A DNA stretch of 64,000 nucleotides, from positions 4,030,001 through 4,094,000 of the forward strand of contig NZ_CP109427.1 of assembly GCF_036250695.1 (NCBI RefSeq). The letters are read 5' to 3'. This document shows positions 49,103-58,900 of the stretch, piece after piece; position 1 is the first letter of the stretch; each line of letters starts with the position of its first letter. The position numbers were made by a program, and so were the translations under genes. The notes below the pieces were generated by a model. That model was given only the letters and a program-made list of their open reading frames with translations. It searched no databases and was not told the origin of the DNA. Source of the stretch: Streptomyces sp. NBC_01497 (GTDB lineage Bacteria; Actinomycetota; Actinomycetes; Streptomycetales; Streptomycetaceae).

Positions 49103-50686
49103 ATGAGCTCTTCACGCCTGCCGAAAGTGGCCGGAATCAATTCCATGGTTCCGGCGCCGGCCCATACGCCCCCGCCACTCGACGACCTCCGGGCGCCGCC
49201 GGTCGTCCTCATTCAGGACCGGCTCGCGGGCTGGGTCTCCGACCTCACCACGCTCCACGAGCTCACCGAGCGCCTGGCGCGCACCGACCGCCTCGACACC
49301 GCGCTCCACGAGCTGCTGCGCGCGGGCGCCGCCCTGGTCGGCGCGCGGCGCGGACTGGTCGTCCTCGATCCCGCCGACGGCCTCGGCCCGCGCACCACCC
49401 TCGGCCTCGGCCTGTCCGGCTCGGACCTCGGCCATCTGGAGACCGTGCCGCGCCGCGCCACCGGGCACGGCACGCTCCTGGACCTGATGGACGGCATGTA
49501 CGGGACGGGCGCCGCGAGCGGTGCCGACCGCGCGGGCCCCGAGGACGCCAAGGGCGCCGCCGCCCACGCCGACGGCATCGACGGCACGGACTCGGCCGCC
49601 CCCGCGCGTCCCGAGGCCATCGCCTGCCCGGACCTGCTCGCCGACCCCGCACTCGACCCGCGCCACCGTGATGTCGCCGTGCGCCTCGGTTACGGCGCCA
49701 CGTACGCGGTGCCGCTCGTCACCGACCCGGAGAGCAACGCCGCCGGCGAACCCGCCGGGCGCCGCCCGCGCCGGCTCGGCGCCGTCAGCTGGCTGTACGA
49801 CGAGCCCGCGGAGCCCGACGAACGCAGCCGCCATCTCGTCGGCCTCTACTCCCGTTACGCGGGCGAGCACCTGGCCCGGCTCGTGGAGCTGGAGCGCGCC
49901 CGCTCGCAGGTCGCCACGCTCGCGCGGGAACTGCTGCCCGCGCGCCTGCCCCGCGTCACCGGCGTACGGCTCGGGGTGTGCCACAGCACCGGGCCGCGCG
50001 GTGGCGGCGACTGGTTCGACGCGCTGCCGCTGCCGGAGAACTGCCTCGGCCTCTCGGTGGGGTCCGTGAGCGGTTCGGGCCCGGCGGCCGTCGCCGCGAT
50101 GGGCCGGCTGCGGGCGTCGCTGCGCGCGTACGCCGTGATGGAGGGCGAGGATCCGGTCGCGGTCCTGTCCGACCTGGAACTGCTGCTGACGCTCACCGAA
50201 CCGGCGCGTACGGCGACGGCGCTGTTCGCGTACGCGGAACCGACCGCGGGCCGGATCGTGCTCGCGGGCGCCGGGCACGCGCCACCGCTGATCGTCGGCG
50301 AGCGGCGGTGCGAGTACGTCGAGACGTCCCTGTCGGCTCCGCTGGGCATGCTCGCCTGCTGGGAGGCGCCGAGCGTGGAACTCAGCCCCGAACCTGGAGA
50401 AACGGTGCTGCTGTACACCGACGGGCTGCTGCGGCGCACCGGCGATCCGATGGACCGGGCGTACGCGCGGCTGCACGCGGCGGCGGCGAGCGTGCCGTTC
50501 GCCGTCCGGGACGACCCGCAGGCGGTCGCGGACCATGTCGTACGCACCGTGCTGGCCGACGCGGGGGCCGGCGGTGTCCTCGCGTCGGGGACCGGCGACG
50601 GGAGGGGCACCCAGGAGGCGGTCGGCGACGAGGACGAGGGCGGCGACGAGGACGTGGTCCTGCTGGCCGTCCGCTTCGACGGCTGA
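49103..50686 (+). CDS. GAF-SpoIIE (PP2C-type) serine phosphatase
   Basis: 527 residues. A GAF-like sensor region about 50-270 (LTERLARTDRLDTALHELLRAGAALVGARRGLVVL; GYGATYAVPLV), then a SpoIIE/PPM phosphatase domain about 295-525 (GGGDWFDALPLPENCLGLSVGSVSGSGPAAVAAMGRLR; GETVLLYTDGLLRR). The metal-binding aspartate of many PP2Cs is retained in GDWFD. Such enzymes dephosphorylate anti-anti-sigma factors; RsbW-like kinases are encoded nearby (45133, 52767). ATG with GGAAGG nine bases upstream; an ATG at 49049 lacks a site. Confidence 0.88.
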   Translation: MSSSRLPKVAGINSMVPAPAHTPPPLDDLRAPPVVLIQDRLAGWVSDLTTLHELTERLARTDRLDTALHELLRAGAALVGARRGLVVLDPADGLGPRTTLGLGLSGSDLGHLETVPRRATGHGTLLDLMDGMYGTGAASGADRAGPEDAKGAAAHADGIDGTDSAAPARPEAIACPDLLADPALDPRHRDVAVRLGYGATYAVPLVTDPESNAAGEPAGRRPRRLGAVSWLYDEPAEPDERSRHLVGLYSRYAGEHLARLVELERARSQVATLARELLPARLPRVTGVRLGVCHSTGPRGGGDWFDALPLPENCLGLSVGSVSGSGPAAVAAMGRLRASLRAYAVMEGEDPVAVLSDLELLLTLTEPARTATALFAYAEPTAGRIVLAGAGHAPPLIVGERRCEYVETSLSAPLGMLACWEAPSVELSPEPGETVLLYTDGLLRRTGDPMDRAYARLHAAAASVPFAVRDDPQAVADHVVRTVLADAGAGGVLASGTGDGRGTQEAVGDEDEGGDEDVVLLAVRFDG

Positions 50687-51001
50687 GACCACCCGGCGGG
50701 CGGACGGCTGAGACCGTACGGCGGAGACGTCCCACGGCCTCGGCGTTCGGTGGACCGGTCCGGCGACCGGGGGGCCGATGTCCGATCGTCCGATTCCGGA
50801 TCCGGTGAGCCGCGCCGTCGCCCGCGCGCCCGCCGCTCGCGAGGCCGCAGAGCCACTGGCCGGGGCCCGGCCGGGGCGGTGCCCGTTCCGACTGATTTCT
50901 CACAGTCGGGGTCCGCCCGTACCCCGGCGCACCTGCGCGTCCCTACGATGGGGCGGCCCGGTGTCGTACCGGAGAGCCGGTGGTCGTAGCGAGGAGAAGA
51001 C
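50687..51001. other. Intergenic region before pepP
   Basis: 315 bp with the pepP promoter. ACGGCTGAGACC recurs near 50679 and 50704. No gene seen. Confidence 0.4.
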
Positions 51002-52477
<1,476 letters not shown>

Positions 52478-52506
52478 CGATCCCGACGCCTGGCGTTCCG
52501 CGGATC

Positions 52507-52682
52507 AGCCGGTCCGCGGGTCTGCGGGTCTGCCGGTCTGCGGGTCCGTGGGTCCGTGGGTCCGTGGGTTCGCGGAGCGACCGGATTCGCACATCCACCG
52601 GGCTCGCGGACGGGCGCGCGGGTCCGCGGTCCGGGCCTGCGGGTCCGCGGTCCGGGCCTGCGGGTCCGCGGTCCGGGCTCGC
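52507..52682. repeat. Two adjacent tandem-repeat arrays
   Basis: First, GGGTCTGC/GGGTCCGT units of 8 bp at about 52513-52570. Second, three 21-bp units starting gggtccgcggtccgggcct at 52620, 52641 and 52662. Intergenic between pepP and the RsbW-like gene; copy number is likely to vary among strains. Confidence 0.85.
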
Positions 52683-52766
52683 GCCTGAGGGGCCCGCGCC
52701 ACCCGCGGCGCCACGGGGCCCGGGCAGACCGGTGCCGACCATGTGAGAGGACGCTCCGCCGCGCGG

Positions 52767-53213
52767 TCACATCGCGCCGAGCAGGGCGTCCTCCCGCCAT
52801 TTCAGGGTCTTGTCGAAGCTGACGACGGCGCCGTGGTCGGGCCCGTTGCAGAAGTGGACGTGGTCGGCGAGTTGCTCGATCAGGCCGAGGCCCCTGCCGC
52901 TCTCCGCCGTCGGCGACGGTGGCGGCGGATTCCTGACGACCCGTCTGACGGGGAATCCCGGACCCGAGTCGGCGACCTCGATACGGCAGGTCGCCCCGTC
53001 CAGATAGGCCGTGACCCGGTAGCCCCCGCTGCCGCCCGGCCCCTCCCCGCCGTGCTCCACCGCGTTGGCGCACGCCTCGGTGAGCGCGACCGACAGGTCG
53101 AAGGAGACCTCGGGGTCGACCCCCGCCGTGTCCATCGCGCCGAGCAGCAGACGGCGCGCCAGCGGGACACTGGCGGCTTCCCGTCGCAAATGCAGAGACC
53201 ACCAGATGCTCAT
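52767..53213 (-). CDS. RsbW-like ATP-binding protein (HATPase_c)
   Basis: 148 residues. N-box FDLSVALTEACANAVEHGG, G1 IEVADSGPGFP, G2 SGRGLGLIEQLADHV. Compact class of anti-sigma kinases of Streptomyces, candidate partner of the SpoIIE phosphatase nearby. ATG with AGGAGG seven bases upstream; the long frame reading further is a shadow of the divergent gene. Confidence 0.85.
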   Translation of the reverse strand: MSIWWSLHLRREAASVPLARRLLLGAMDTAGVDPEVSFDLSVALTEACANAVEHGGEGPGGSGGYRVTAYLDGATCRIEVADSGPGFPVRRVVRNPPPPSPTAESGRGLGLIEQLADHVHFCNGPDHGAVVSFDKTLKWREDALLGAM

Positions 53214-53405
53214 GCTCCAGCCTCCTGGCCGCGGCTCGACATACCGATACGTATTGCCCCTTGCGGCCTTTCGTAAGCCCGCGTTCCGTGGTAAAGCGCT
53301 CATTCGGCCGACGCGTGCCCGGCCGGGTGAGGTGTATGGGGCAGAGCATGACGTTGCGGACCTGCCCCACCGGGCGCGAGGGCGCGGTGGGATGATGGGG
53401 CCGCC

Positions 53406-54323
53406 ATGCATCCCGCTCCCCGCGCCACGCTCGGCGCACGGCTGCTCAGGGCCGCGGTGTTCGCCGCGGTCTGCGCCGTGCTGTCCGCCGTGGGGCACAC
53501 GGTGGCGGCCTGCACCGCCGTCCCCTGGTGGGCGGTGGCGGCCGGATTCCTCGTGGTGTTCACCGTCGCGGCGCCGCTGGCGGGCCGGCCGCGCTCGACG
53601 GCCCGTGTGGTCGTGGCGCTGACGGCCGGACAACTCGGCCTGCACACCCTGTTCGGGCTCGCACAGCAGCGCGCGGCCCTGCCCGCGGGCACCGCGGGCG
53701 GCGACGCGATCGTGCGCACCGCCGCGACCCTGGTGTGCGGCGCTGGTCCCGGCCGGCTGACGCACGCGCGGGCGCTGCAGATCCTCCGCGATGCCGGTGT
53801 CCGGCCCGCGGACGTGCTCGCGGCGTCCGGCGGCGGCACGGGAGGCCGCGGCACGGGATCCGTCCCGAGCGCGCTCGCCGACATGGCCGGCATGCCGGGG
53901 ATGCACGGGATGGCGGGAATGTCCGGGGTGACGACCATGCCGGGCATGGCCGGTTCCTCGGGGCTCGCCGCGCTGCTCCCCTCCCTGCCGATGGTTCTCG
54001 GCCACCTCCTCGCGGCGCTCGCCACCGGCTGGCTGCTGCGGCGCGGCGACCTCGCGCTGCTGCGTATCGCCGAGTTGTCCGCGCAGAGCACGCAGGGCCT
54101 CGGTGAGGTCCGCGAGACGCTGACCGACGCGGCGCGGCTGCGCGCCCTGCGCGCCGCGCTGACGCTCGTACGGCTGCTGCTGGCGGGGCTGCCGGGGGCG
54201 CGCTCGCCGCGGCGGCGTCCGGTGCCCTCCGCGTACGGCATACCGCCGACGCCCACGACGGTGGCACTCCAGCACACGGTGATCAGGCGCGGCCCGCCGG
54301 CCGCACTCGCGCTCGCTGCCTGA
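53406..54323 (+). CDS. Membrane protein with Met-rich loop, copper cluster
   Basis: 305 residues. Hydrophobic helices at about 10-32, 40-58, 65-85 and 193-213. A Met-rich loop (about 158-182: MAGMPGMHGMAGMSG..TMPGMAG) is suited to binding Cu(I). It heads a run of copper genes (YcnI, Sco1, PCuAC, CopC-CopD). No named family; a role in copper handling is inferred from the Met motifs and neighbours. Confidence 0.78.
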   Translation: MHPAPRATLGARLLRAAVFAAVCAVLSAVGHTVAACTAVPWWAVAAGFLVVFTVAAPLAGRPRSTARVVVALTAGQLGLHTLFGLAQQRAALPAGTAGGDAIVRTAATLVCGAGPGRLTHARALQILRDAGVRPADVLAASGGGTGGRGTGSVPSALADMAGMPGMHGMAGMSGVTTMPGMAGSSGLAALLPSLPMVLGHLLAALATGWLLRRGDLALLRIAELSAQSTQGLGEVRETLTDAARLRALRAALTLVRLLLAGLPGARSPRRRPVPSAYGIPPTPTTVALQHTVIRRGPPAALALAA

Positions 54324-54427
54324 CACGACCCCCTCGGTACCCGCCCGGAGCGGACGGGGCGGCGTCGTGATGCCGACGTGCGATCGCACGCGGCTCCCGT
54401 ACCACCTCACCTCTCGCGGAGTGTTCT

Positions 54428-55279
54428 GTGTTCCCAGCCGAGAAGTTCCCGCCCGTCACGCCCATGCCGGCCGTGACGCACGAGTCGCCCGTGACGCCCG
54501 GTGTGTCCGCGCGCGCCGGCCGCTCCCGTACCCGGACCGGCCTGGCCCGGCTCGGCGTCGCGGGCTCCGTCGCCGCCGGTGCCGTACTGCTGCTCGCGGG
54601 CACCGCGTCCGCGCACGTGACCGTCCAGCCGCACGGCGACGCGGTCAAGGGCGGTTCCGCCGTCGTCGACTTCAAGGTGCCGAACGAGCGCGACAACGCC
54701 ACCACCACGAAGATCGAAGTGGACTTCCCGACGGACCACCCGCTGGCCTCGGTGATGCCGGAGCCGGTGCCGGGCTGGAAGATCGACATCACCAAGTCCA
54801 AGCTCGCCAAGCCGGTCGAGCTGTACGGCAGTCAGGTCACCGAGGCCGTCTCCAAGGTCACCTGGACCGCGGAATCCGGCGCGGGCATCCCCGTAGGGCA
54901 GTTCCAGCTGTTCCCCGTCTCGCTCAGCACGCTGCCGAAGGACGCCGACCAGGTGACGTTCAAGGCCCTGCAGACGTACTCCAACAAGGAGATCGTCCGC
55001 TGGATCGAGACGCAGGCACCGGGCGCCCCCGAGCCGGAGGACCCGGCACCCGTCCTCAAGCTGACCGCCGCGTCCGCCGCCGAGGGCACCGCCGCGGGCC
55101 AGGGCAGCGCCTCCGGGCACCCGGCCGCGGCGGCCTCCGCCAAGGGCTCCACGGCGCAGGCTGCGTCCGCACCGGGCAGTTCCGACACCGTCGCGCGGGT
55201 GCTCGGCATCGTCGGCATCGTGATCGGGGCGGCCGGCGTGGCGTACGGGCTGCTCGTCGGACGGCGCCGCAGCGCCTGA
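54428..55279 (+). CDS. ycnI: YcnI-like DUF1775 copper-binding protein
   Basis: 283 residues. Signal sequence ending ASA, mature protein starting AHVTVQPHGDAVKGGSAVVDFKVPNE, in which the N-terminal His can bind copper, a beta-sandwich domain to about 200 and a C-terminal membrane anchor (VLGIVGIVIGAAGVAYGLLVG). GTG at 54428 gives an N-terminus longer than usual; a start further in is possible. Extracytoplasmic copper chaperone-like protein. Confidence 0.85.
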   Translation: MFPAEKFPPVTPMPAVTHESPVTPGVSARAGRSRTRTGLARLGVAGSVAAGAVLLLAGTASAHVTVQPHGDAVKGGSAVVDFKVPNERDNATTTKIEVDFPTDHPLASVMPEPVPGWKIDITKSKLAKPVELYGSQVTEAVSKVTWTAESGAGIPVGQFQLFPVSLSTLPKDADQVTFKALQTYSNKEIVRWIETQAPGAPEPEDPAPVLKLTAASAAEGTAAGQGSASGHPAAAASAKGSTAQAASAPGSSDTVARVLGIVGIVIGAAGVAYGLLVGRRRSA

Positions 55280-55291
55280 CCCGGCGGGTCC

Positions 55292-55325
55292 GTGCCGCCC
55301 GGCCGCCGTCGCGGCCGGGCGGCAC
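55292..55325 (+). terminator. Hairpin after ycnI
   Basis: 15-bp perfect arms gtgccgcccggccgc / complement, 4-base loop, 13 bp after the ycnI stop. Confidence 0.8.
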
Positions 55326-55485
55326 GGCCAGGCGGCACGGCCCGGTCACCGGCCGGCGCCGCGACCGGTTCCGGCCGGCCGCGGCGCCCCCTGCCACTGC
55401 CCCTGCGCCGCTCCACGGAGCCGCGCTCCGGGACCCGGCCGCCATCCACCGGCCCCCACCCACGCACAACCACAGGAAAAACCAC

Positions 55486-56157
55486 ATGCGCAAGAAGACG
55501 TTCACCGCGGCAGCAGCCCTCATGGCGGTCGCCGCGCTCACCCTCACCGCCTGCGGGGGCGACAACAGCTCCAGCTCCAGCGCCAAGCCGAGTGCGGTCG
55601 CCGACGTCTCCGGCGGCCAGGCGCCCGGCGCCCCGACGGTCCTCGACCCGCCGTTCGCGAAGCCCGACCTCACCCTGACGGACACGCACGGCAAGCCGTA
55701 CAACCTCCGTGCGGAGACGAAGAACAAGCCGACGCTGATCTACTTCGGCTACACGCACTGCCCGGACATCTGCCCCCTGACGATGAGCAACCTCGGCATC
55801 GCGCGCAAGGCGCTGCCGAAGGCCGAGCAGGACAAGCTCCAGGTCGTGTTCATCACGACGGACCCGGAGCGCGACACCCCCGCCGAGCTCGCCGAGTGGC
55901 TGCCGGCCGCGGGCGACCCCTCGTTCATCGGGCTCACGGGCAAGTTCACGACCATCCAGGCCGCCGCGAAGACGCTCGGCATCGGCATCGACCCGCCGAA
56001 GAAGGAGAAGGACGGCACGATCGTCTCCACGCACGGCGCCGAGGTGATCGCCTTCTCCCCGAAGACCAACGGCGGCTACCTGCTGTACGGGGACGAGACG
56101 ACGTCCGACGACTACGCGAAGGCCTTCCCGAAGATCATCAAGGGGGAGCAGCCGTGA
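55486..56157 (+). CDS. sco1: Sco1/SenC copper chaperone lipoprotein
   Basis: 223 residues. Lipoprotein signal with lipobox LTAC (Cys23), then a thioredoxin-like Sco domain with copper ligands C92 and C96 in FGYTHCPDIC and a later His (VSTHGAEV). It delivers copper to cytochrome oxidase CuA and, in S. lividans, takes part in a wider copper route. ATG start. Overlaps the next gene by GTGA. Confidence 0.94.
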   Translation: MRKKTFTAAAALMAVAALTLTACGGDNSSSSSAKPSAVADVSGGQAPGAPTVLDPPFAKPDLTLTDTHGKPYNLRAETKNKPTLIYFGYTHCPDICPLTMSNLGIARKALPKAEQDKLQVVFITTDPERDTPAELAEWLPAAGDPSFIGLTGKFTTIQAAAKTLGIGIDPPKKEKDGTIVSTHGAEVIAFSPKTNGGYLLYGDETTSDDYAKAFPKIIKGEQP

Positions 56158-56648
56158 CCCGCCACGCCTCCCTGAAGCCGGTCCTCGCACCGGCCGCCCT
56201 GCTGGTCGCGGCCGGGCTCGCGCTGACGGCGTGCTCGGACGGCGGCGGGAAGCCGAGCGCCGGCAGCCACAGCGGCGCGCCCGCGCTCGCGGTCTCCGGC
56301 GCCTACATGCCGCAGCCCGTCGGCGACCTCGCGGCCGGGTTCCTGGTCGTCAAGAACACCGGCAAGGGCGACGACGAGCTGACCTCGGTCACCAGCCCGC
56401 TGTCGGACAGCGTCTCCATCCACAAGACGGTCGACGACCGGATGGTGGAGGTGAAGTCCTTCGACGTCCCGCCGGGCGGCTCGCTCGACCTCGCCCGCGG
56501 CGGGAACCACATCATGCTGATGGGGATCAAGCACCCGCCCAAGCAGGGCCAGAGCATCGAACTGGACCTGCATTTCAAGAAGACCGGCGCGATCAAGGTC
56601 ACCGTTCCCGTCAAGGCGGCCAACTTCCAGCCGCCCGCCACGCCGTGA
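56154..56648 (+). CDS. PCuAC-type copper chaperone (ECuC-like) lipoprotein
   Basis: 164 residues. Lipobox LTAC (Cys27). PCuAC copper site H90, M97, H119 and M121, with the M-X21-H-X-M spacing of the family. It probably binds Cu(I) outside the membrane and passes it to Sco1. GTG start coupled to the Sco1 stop. Confidence 0.92.
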   Translation: MTRHASLKPVLAPAALLVAAGLALTACSDGGGKPSAGSHSGAPALAVSGAYMPQPVGDLAAGFLVVKNTGKGDDELTSVTSPLSDSVSIHKTVDDRMVEVKSFDVPPGGSLDLARGGNHIMLMGIKHPPKQGQSIELDLHFKKTGAIKVTVPVKAANFQPPATP

Positions 56649-56667
56649 GTGAGGGACACAAGACGCC

Positions 56668-58896
56668 ATGAGTGCTGCCATCGCCCCGCCCCCCGCCCTG
56701 GGCGCCGCACCGGGGTCCGCCCCGTACCGTGCCCGCCCGCGCCGCTCGGGACGGATGTCCGGCGGCCCGCCCGCGACGCCGCTGCTGCGGCTGCTGACCG
56801 TCGCCGGGGTGCTCGTTGCCACCCTGCTGACGGTGTTCGCGGGCACCGCGTCGGCGCACGCCGCGCTGACCGGGAGCGACCCGAAGGACGGGGCGGTGGT
56901 GGCCACCGCGCCGAAGGCGGTCACGCTGTCGTTCTCCGAGCAGGTATCGCTCGGCAAGAAGGCGATACGGGTGCTCGCGCCGGACAACAAGCGCGTCGAC
57001 ACCGGGAAGATCGCCGATGTCAGCACCGCGTCCCGCGCGAGCTACCGGATCGCGCTGGGCCCGGGCCTCGCGAACGGCACCTACACGGTCGCCTGGCAGG
57101 CGGTCTCCGCCGACACCCACCCGGTGGCGGGGGCCTTCACCTTCTCCGTCGGCGCACCGTCGAAGACGACGGCGGACGTCGGCGGCCAGGGGGTGGGCGG
57201 TGGTCTCGTCGGCGTGCTCTACGGAGTGGCGCGGTACTTCTCGTACGCGGGGTTCGTGCTGCTCGTCGGCGGGGCCGCCTTCGTCCTGGTGTGCTGGCCG
57301 CGCGGCGCCTCGGCGCGGCCGCTGCAACGGCTCGTCGTGCGCGGCTGGGTGACGTTCACCGCGTCGACCCTCGCGCTGCTCCTGCTGCGCTCCCCGTACA
57401 CCGGGTCGGGGAAGATCGCGGACGTCTTCGACCTGGGCGGACTCCAGGAGGTCCTCGGTACGAAGGAGGGCGCGGCGCTCGTGTCGCGGCTGCTGCTGCT
57501 CGGGGCGGCGGCGATCTTCGTGGCGGTGCTGTTCGGGGCGTACGCGCGACGCGGTGAGGAAGGCGCGCAGGAGGAAGCGGAAGCCGCGCGGGAGGAACGG
57601 GCCGAGCACGGCGAGCCGGGCCCGACCGGCGGCGGGAGCGGCCCTGGGGCCGAACGCCGGGACCTGGCCTTCGGGCTCGGCGCCGGCGGTGCGGTCGTCG
57701 CGGCGGGACTCGCGGCGACCTGGTCGCTGAGCGAGCACGCGTCGACCGGCATCCAGACCGCGCTCGCCATGCCCGTCGACATGGTGCACCTGCTGGCCGT
57801 GGCGTGCTGGCTGGGCGGCCTCGCGGCCCTGCTCGTGTCCCTGTACCGGGCGCCGTCGATCGACGCGGCGGCGGTACGGCGGTTCTCCACGCTCGCGTTC
57901 TGCAGTGTCGTGGCGCTGGTGGCGAGCGGGCTGTACCAGGCGTGGCGTCAGATCGGCACGTTCTCCGCGCTGACCTCGACGTCGTACGGGCGACTGCTGA
58001 TGATCAAGGTCGGCCTGGTGGTCGTGGTCGTGGTGATCGCGTACTTCTCCCGTCGCTGGACGGCACGGCTTGCCGCGGCGCCGGTGGCCGCGCTCGCGGG
58101 CGCGGACGGCGGGCCGGACGGGGACGCCGTCGGGGACGAGCCGGTGGCCGCTTCCCAGGGCGCGGGACCGGGGACGGGTTCGGCCTCGGGTTCGGCTTCG
58201 GCCTCGCGTTCGGCTTCGGCCTCGGGTTCGGGTTCCCGCGGCGGCCCGGGTTCCGGCACGAACGCGGGATCCGGCTCCGGCGGCGGCAAGGGGAACACGG
58301 CGACCGACGGGGCGCGCGCGGCGCAACTCGCACGGCAGCGCACGGCGGTCGCGACGGCGAGCAAGAAGCGCGCGCGCGACGCCGACCCGGCCCGGGGCGG
58401 CCTGCGCCGGTCCGTCCTCGCGGAGGCGGGGGTCGCCGTCGCCGTACTGGCGCTGGCGACGGTCCTCTCGGACACCGAACCCGGCCGGACGGCGGAGGCC
58501 GCGGCGAAGAACCCGACGAGCGCGTCGGCCGCGGCCGTACTGCCGAAGGGCGGCCCGGTGGACCTGAGCATCCCCTTCGACACCGGCGGGCCGAAGGGCA
58601 AGGGCGTGGTGGAGTTCTATCTGGACCCGGCGCGCGTGGGTGGCGCGAACCTGGTGCACATCTACCTCAACGGCCCCGACGACCAGCCCCTGGACGTACC
58701 CCAGGTCAAGGCGAGCCTGACGCTGAAGGCCCGCGGCATCGGCCCGCTGGCGGTGACTCCGGAGCGCTTCGCGCCGGGCCACTGGGCGGCGGATCACGTC
58801 CAGATCCCGATGCCCGGCACCTGGCAGCTCGCCCTGACCGTCAGGACCTCCGACATCGACGAGACCACCGTCTACAAGAACATCACGATCGGCTGA
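56668..58896 (+). CDS. CopC-CopD-YtkA fusion protein (copper transport)
   Basis: 742 residues. After a signal segment ending ASA, a CopC domain (AHAALTGSDPKDGAVVATAPKAVTLSF; ADTHPVAGAFTFSVG), an eight-helix CopD membrane domain (about 180-470), a Gly/Ser/Ala-rich linker (about 500-540) and a C-terminal YtkA-like beta domain. It moves or senses copper at the membrane, with an external copper-binding CopC head. ATG start 19 bp after the previous stop. Linker contains simple repeats (58180-58240). Confidence 0.9.
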   Translation: MSAAIAPPPALGAAPGSAPYRARPRRSGRMSGGPPATPLLRLLTVAGVLVATLLTVFAGTASAHAALTGSDPKDGAVVATAPKAVTLSFSEQVSLGKKAIRVLAPDNKRVDTGKIADVSTASRASYRIALGPGLANGTYTVAWQAVSADTHPVAGAFTFSVGAPSKTTADVGGQGVGGGLVGVLYGVARYFSYAGFVLLVGGAAFVLVCWPRGASARPLQRLVVRGWVTFTASTLALLLLRSPYTGSGKIADVFDLGGLQEVLGTKEGAALVSRLLLLGAAAIFVAVLFGAYARRGEEGAQEEAEAAREERAEHGEPGPTGGGSGPGAERRDLAFGLGAGGAVVAAGLAATWSLSEHASTGIQTALAMPVDMVHLLAVACWLGGLAALLVSLYRAPSIDAAAVRRFSTLAFCSVVALVASGLYQAWRQIGTFSALTSTSYGRLLMIKVGLVVVVVVIAYFSRRWTARLAAAPVAALAGADGGPDGDAVGDEPVAASQGAGPGTGSASGSASASRSASASGSGSRGGPGSGTNAGSGSGGGKGNTATDGARAAQLARQRTAVATASKKRARDADPARGGLRRSVLAEAGVAVAVLALATVLSDTEPGRTAEAAAKNPTSASAAAVLPKGGPVDLSIPFDTGGPKGKGVVEFYLDPARVGGANLVHIYLNGPDDQPLDVPQVKASLTLKARGIGPLAVTPERFAPGHWAADHVQIPMPGTWQLALTVRTSDIDETTVYKNITIG

Positions 58897-58900
58897 GCCA

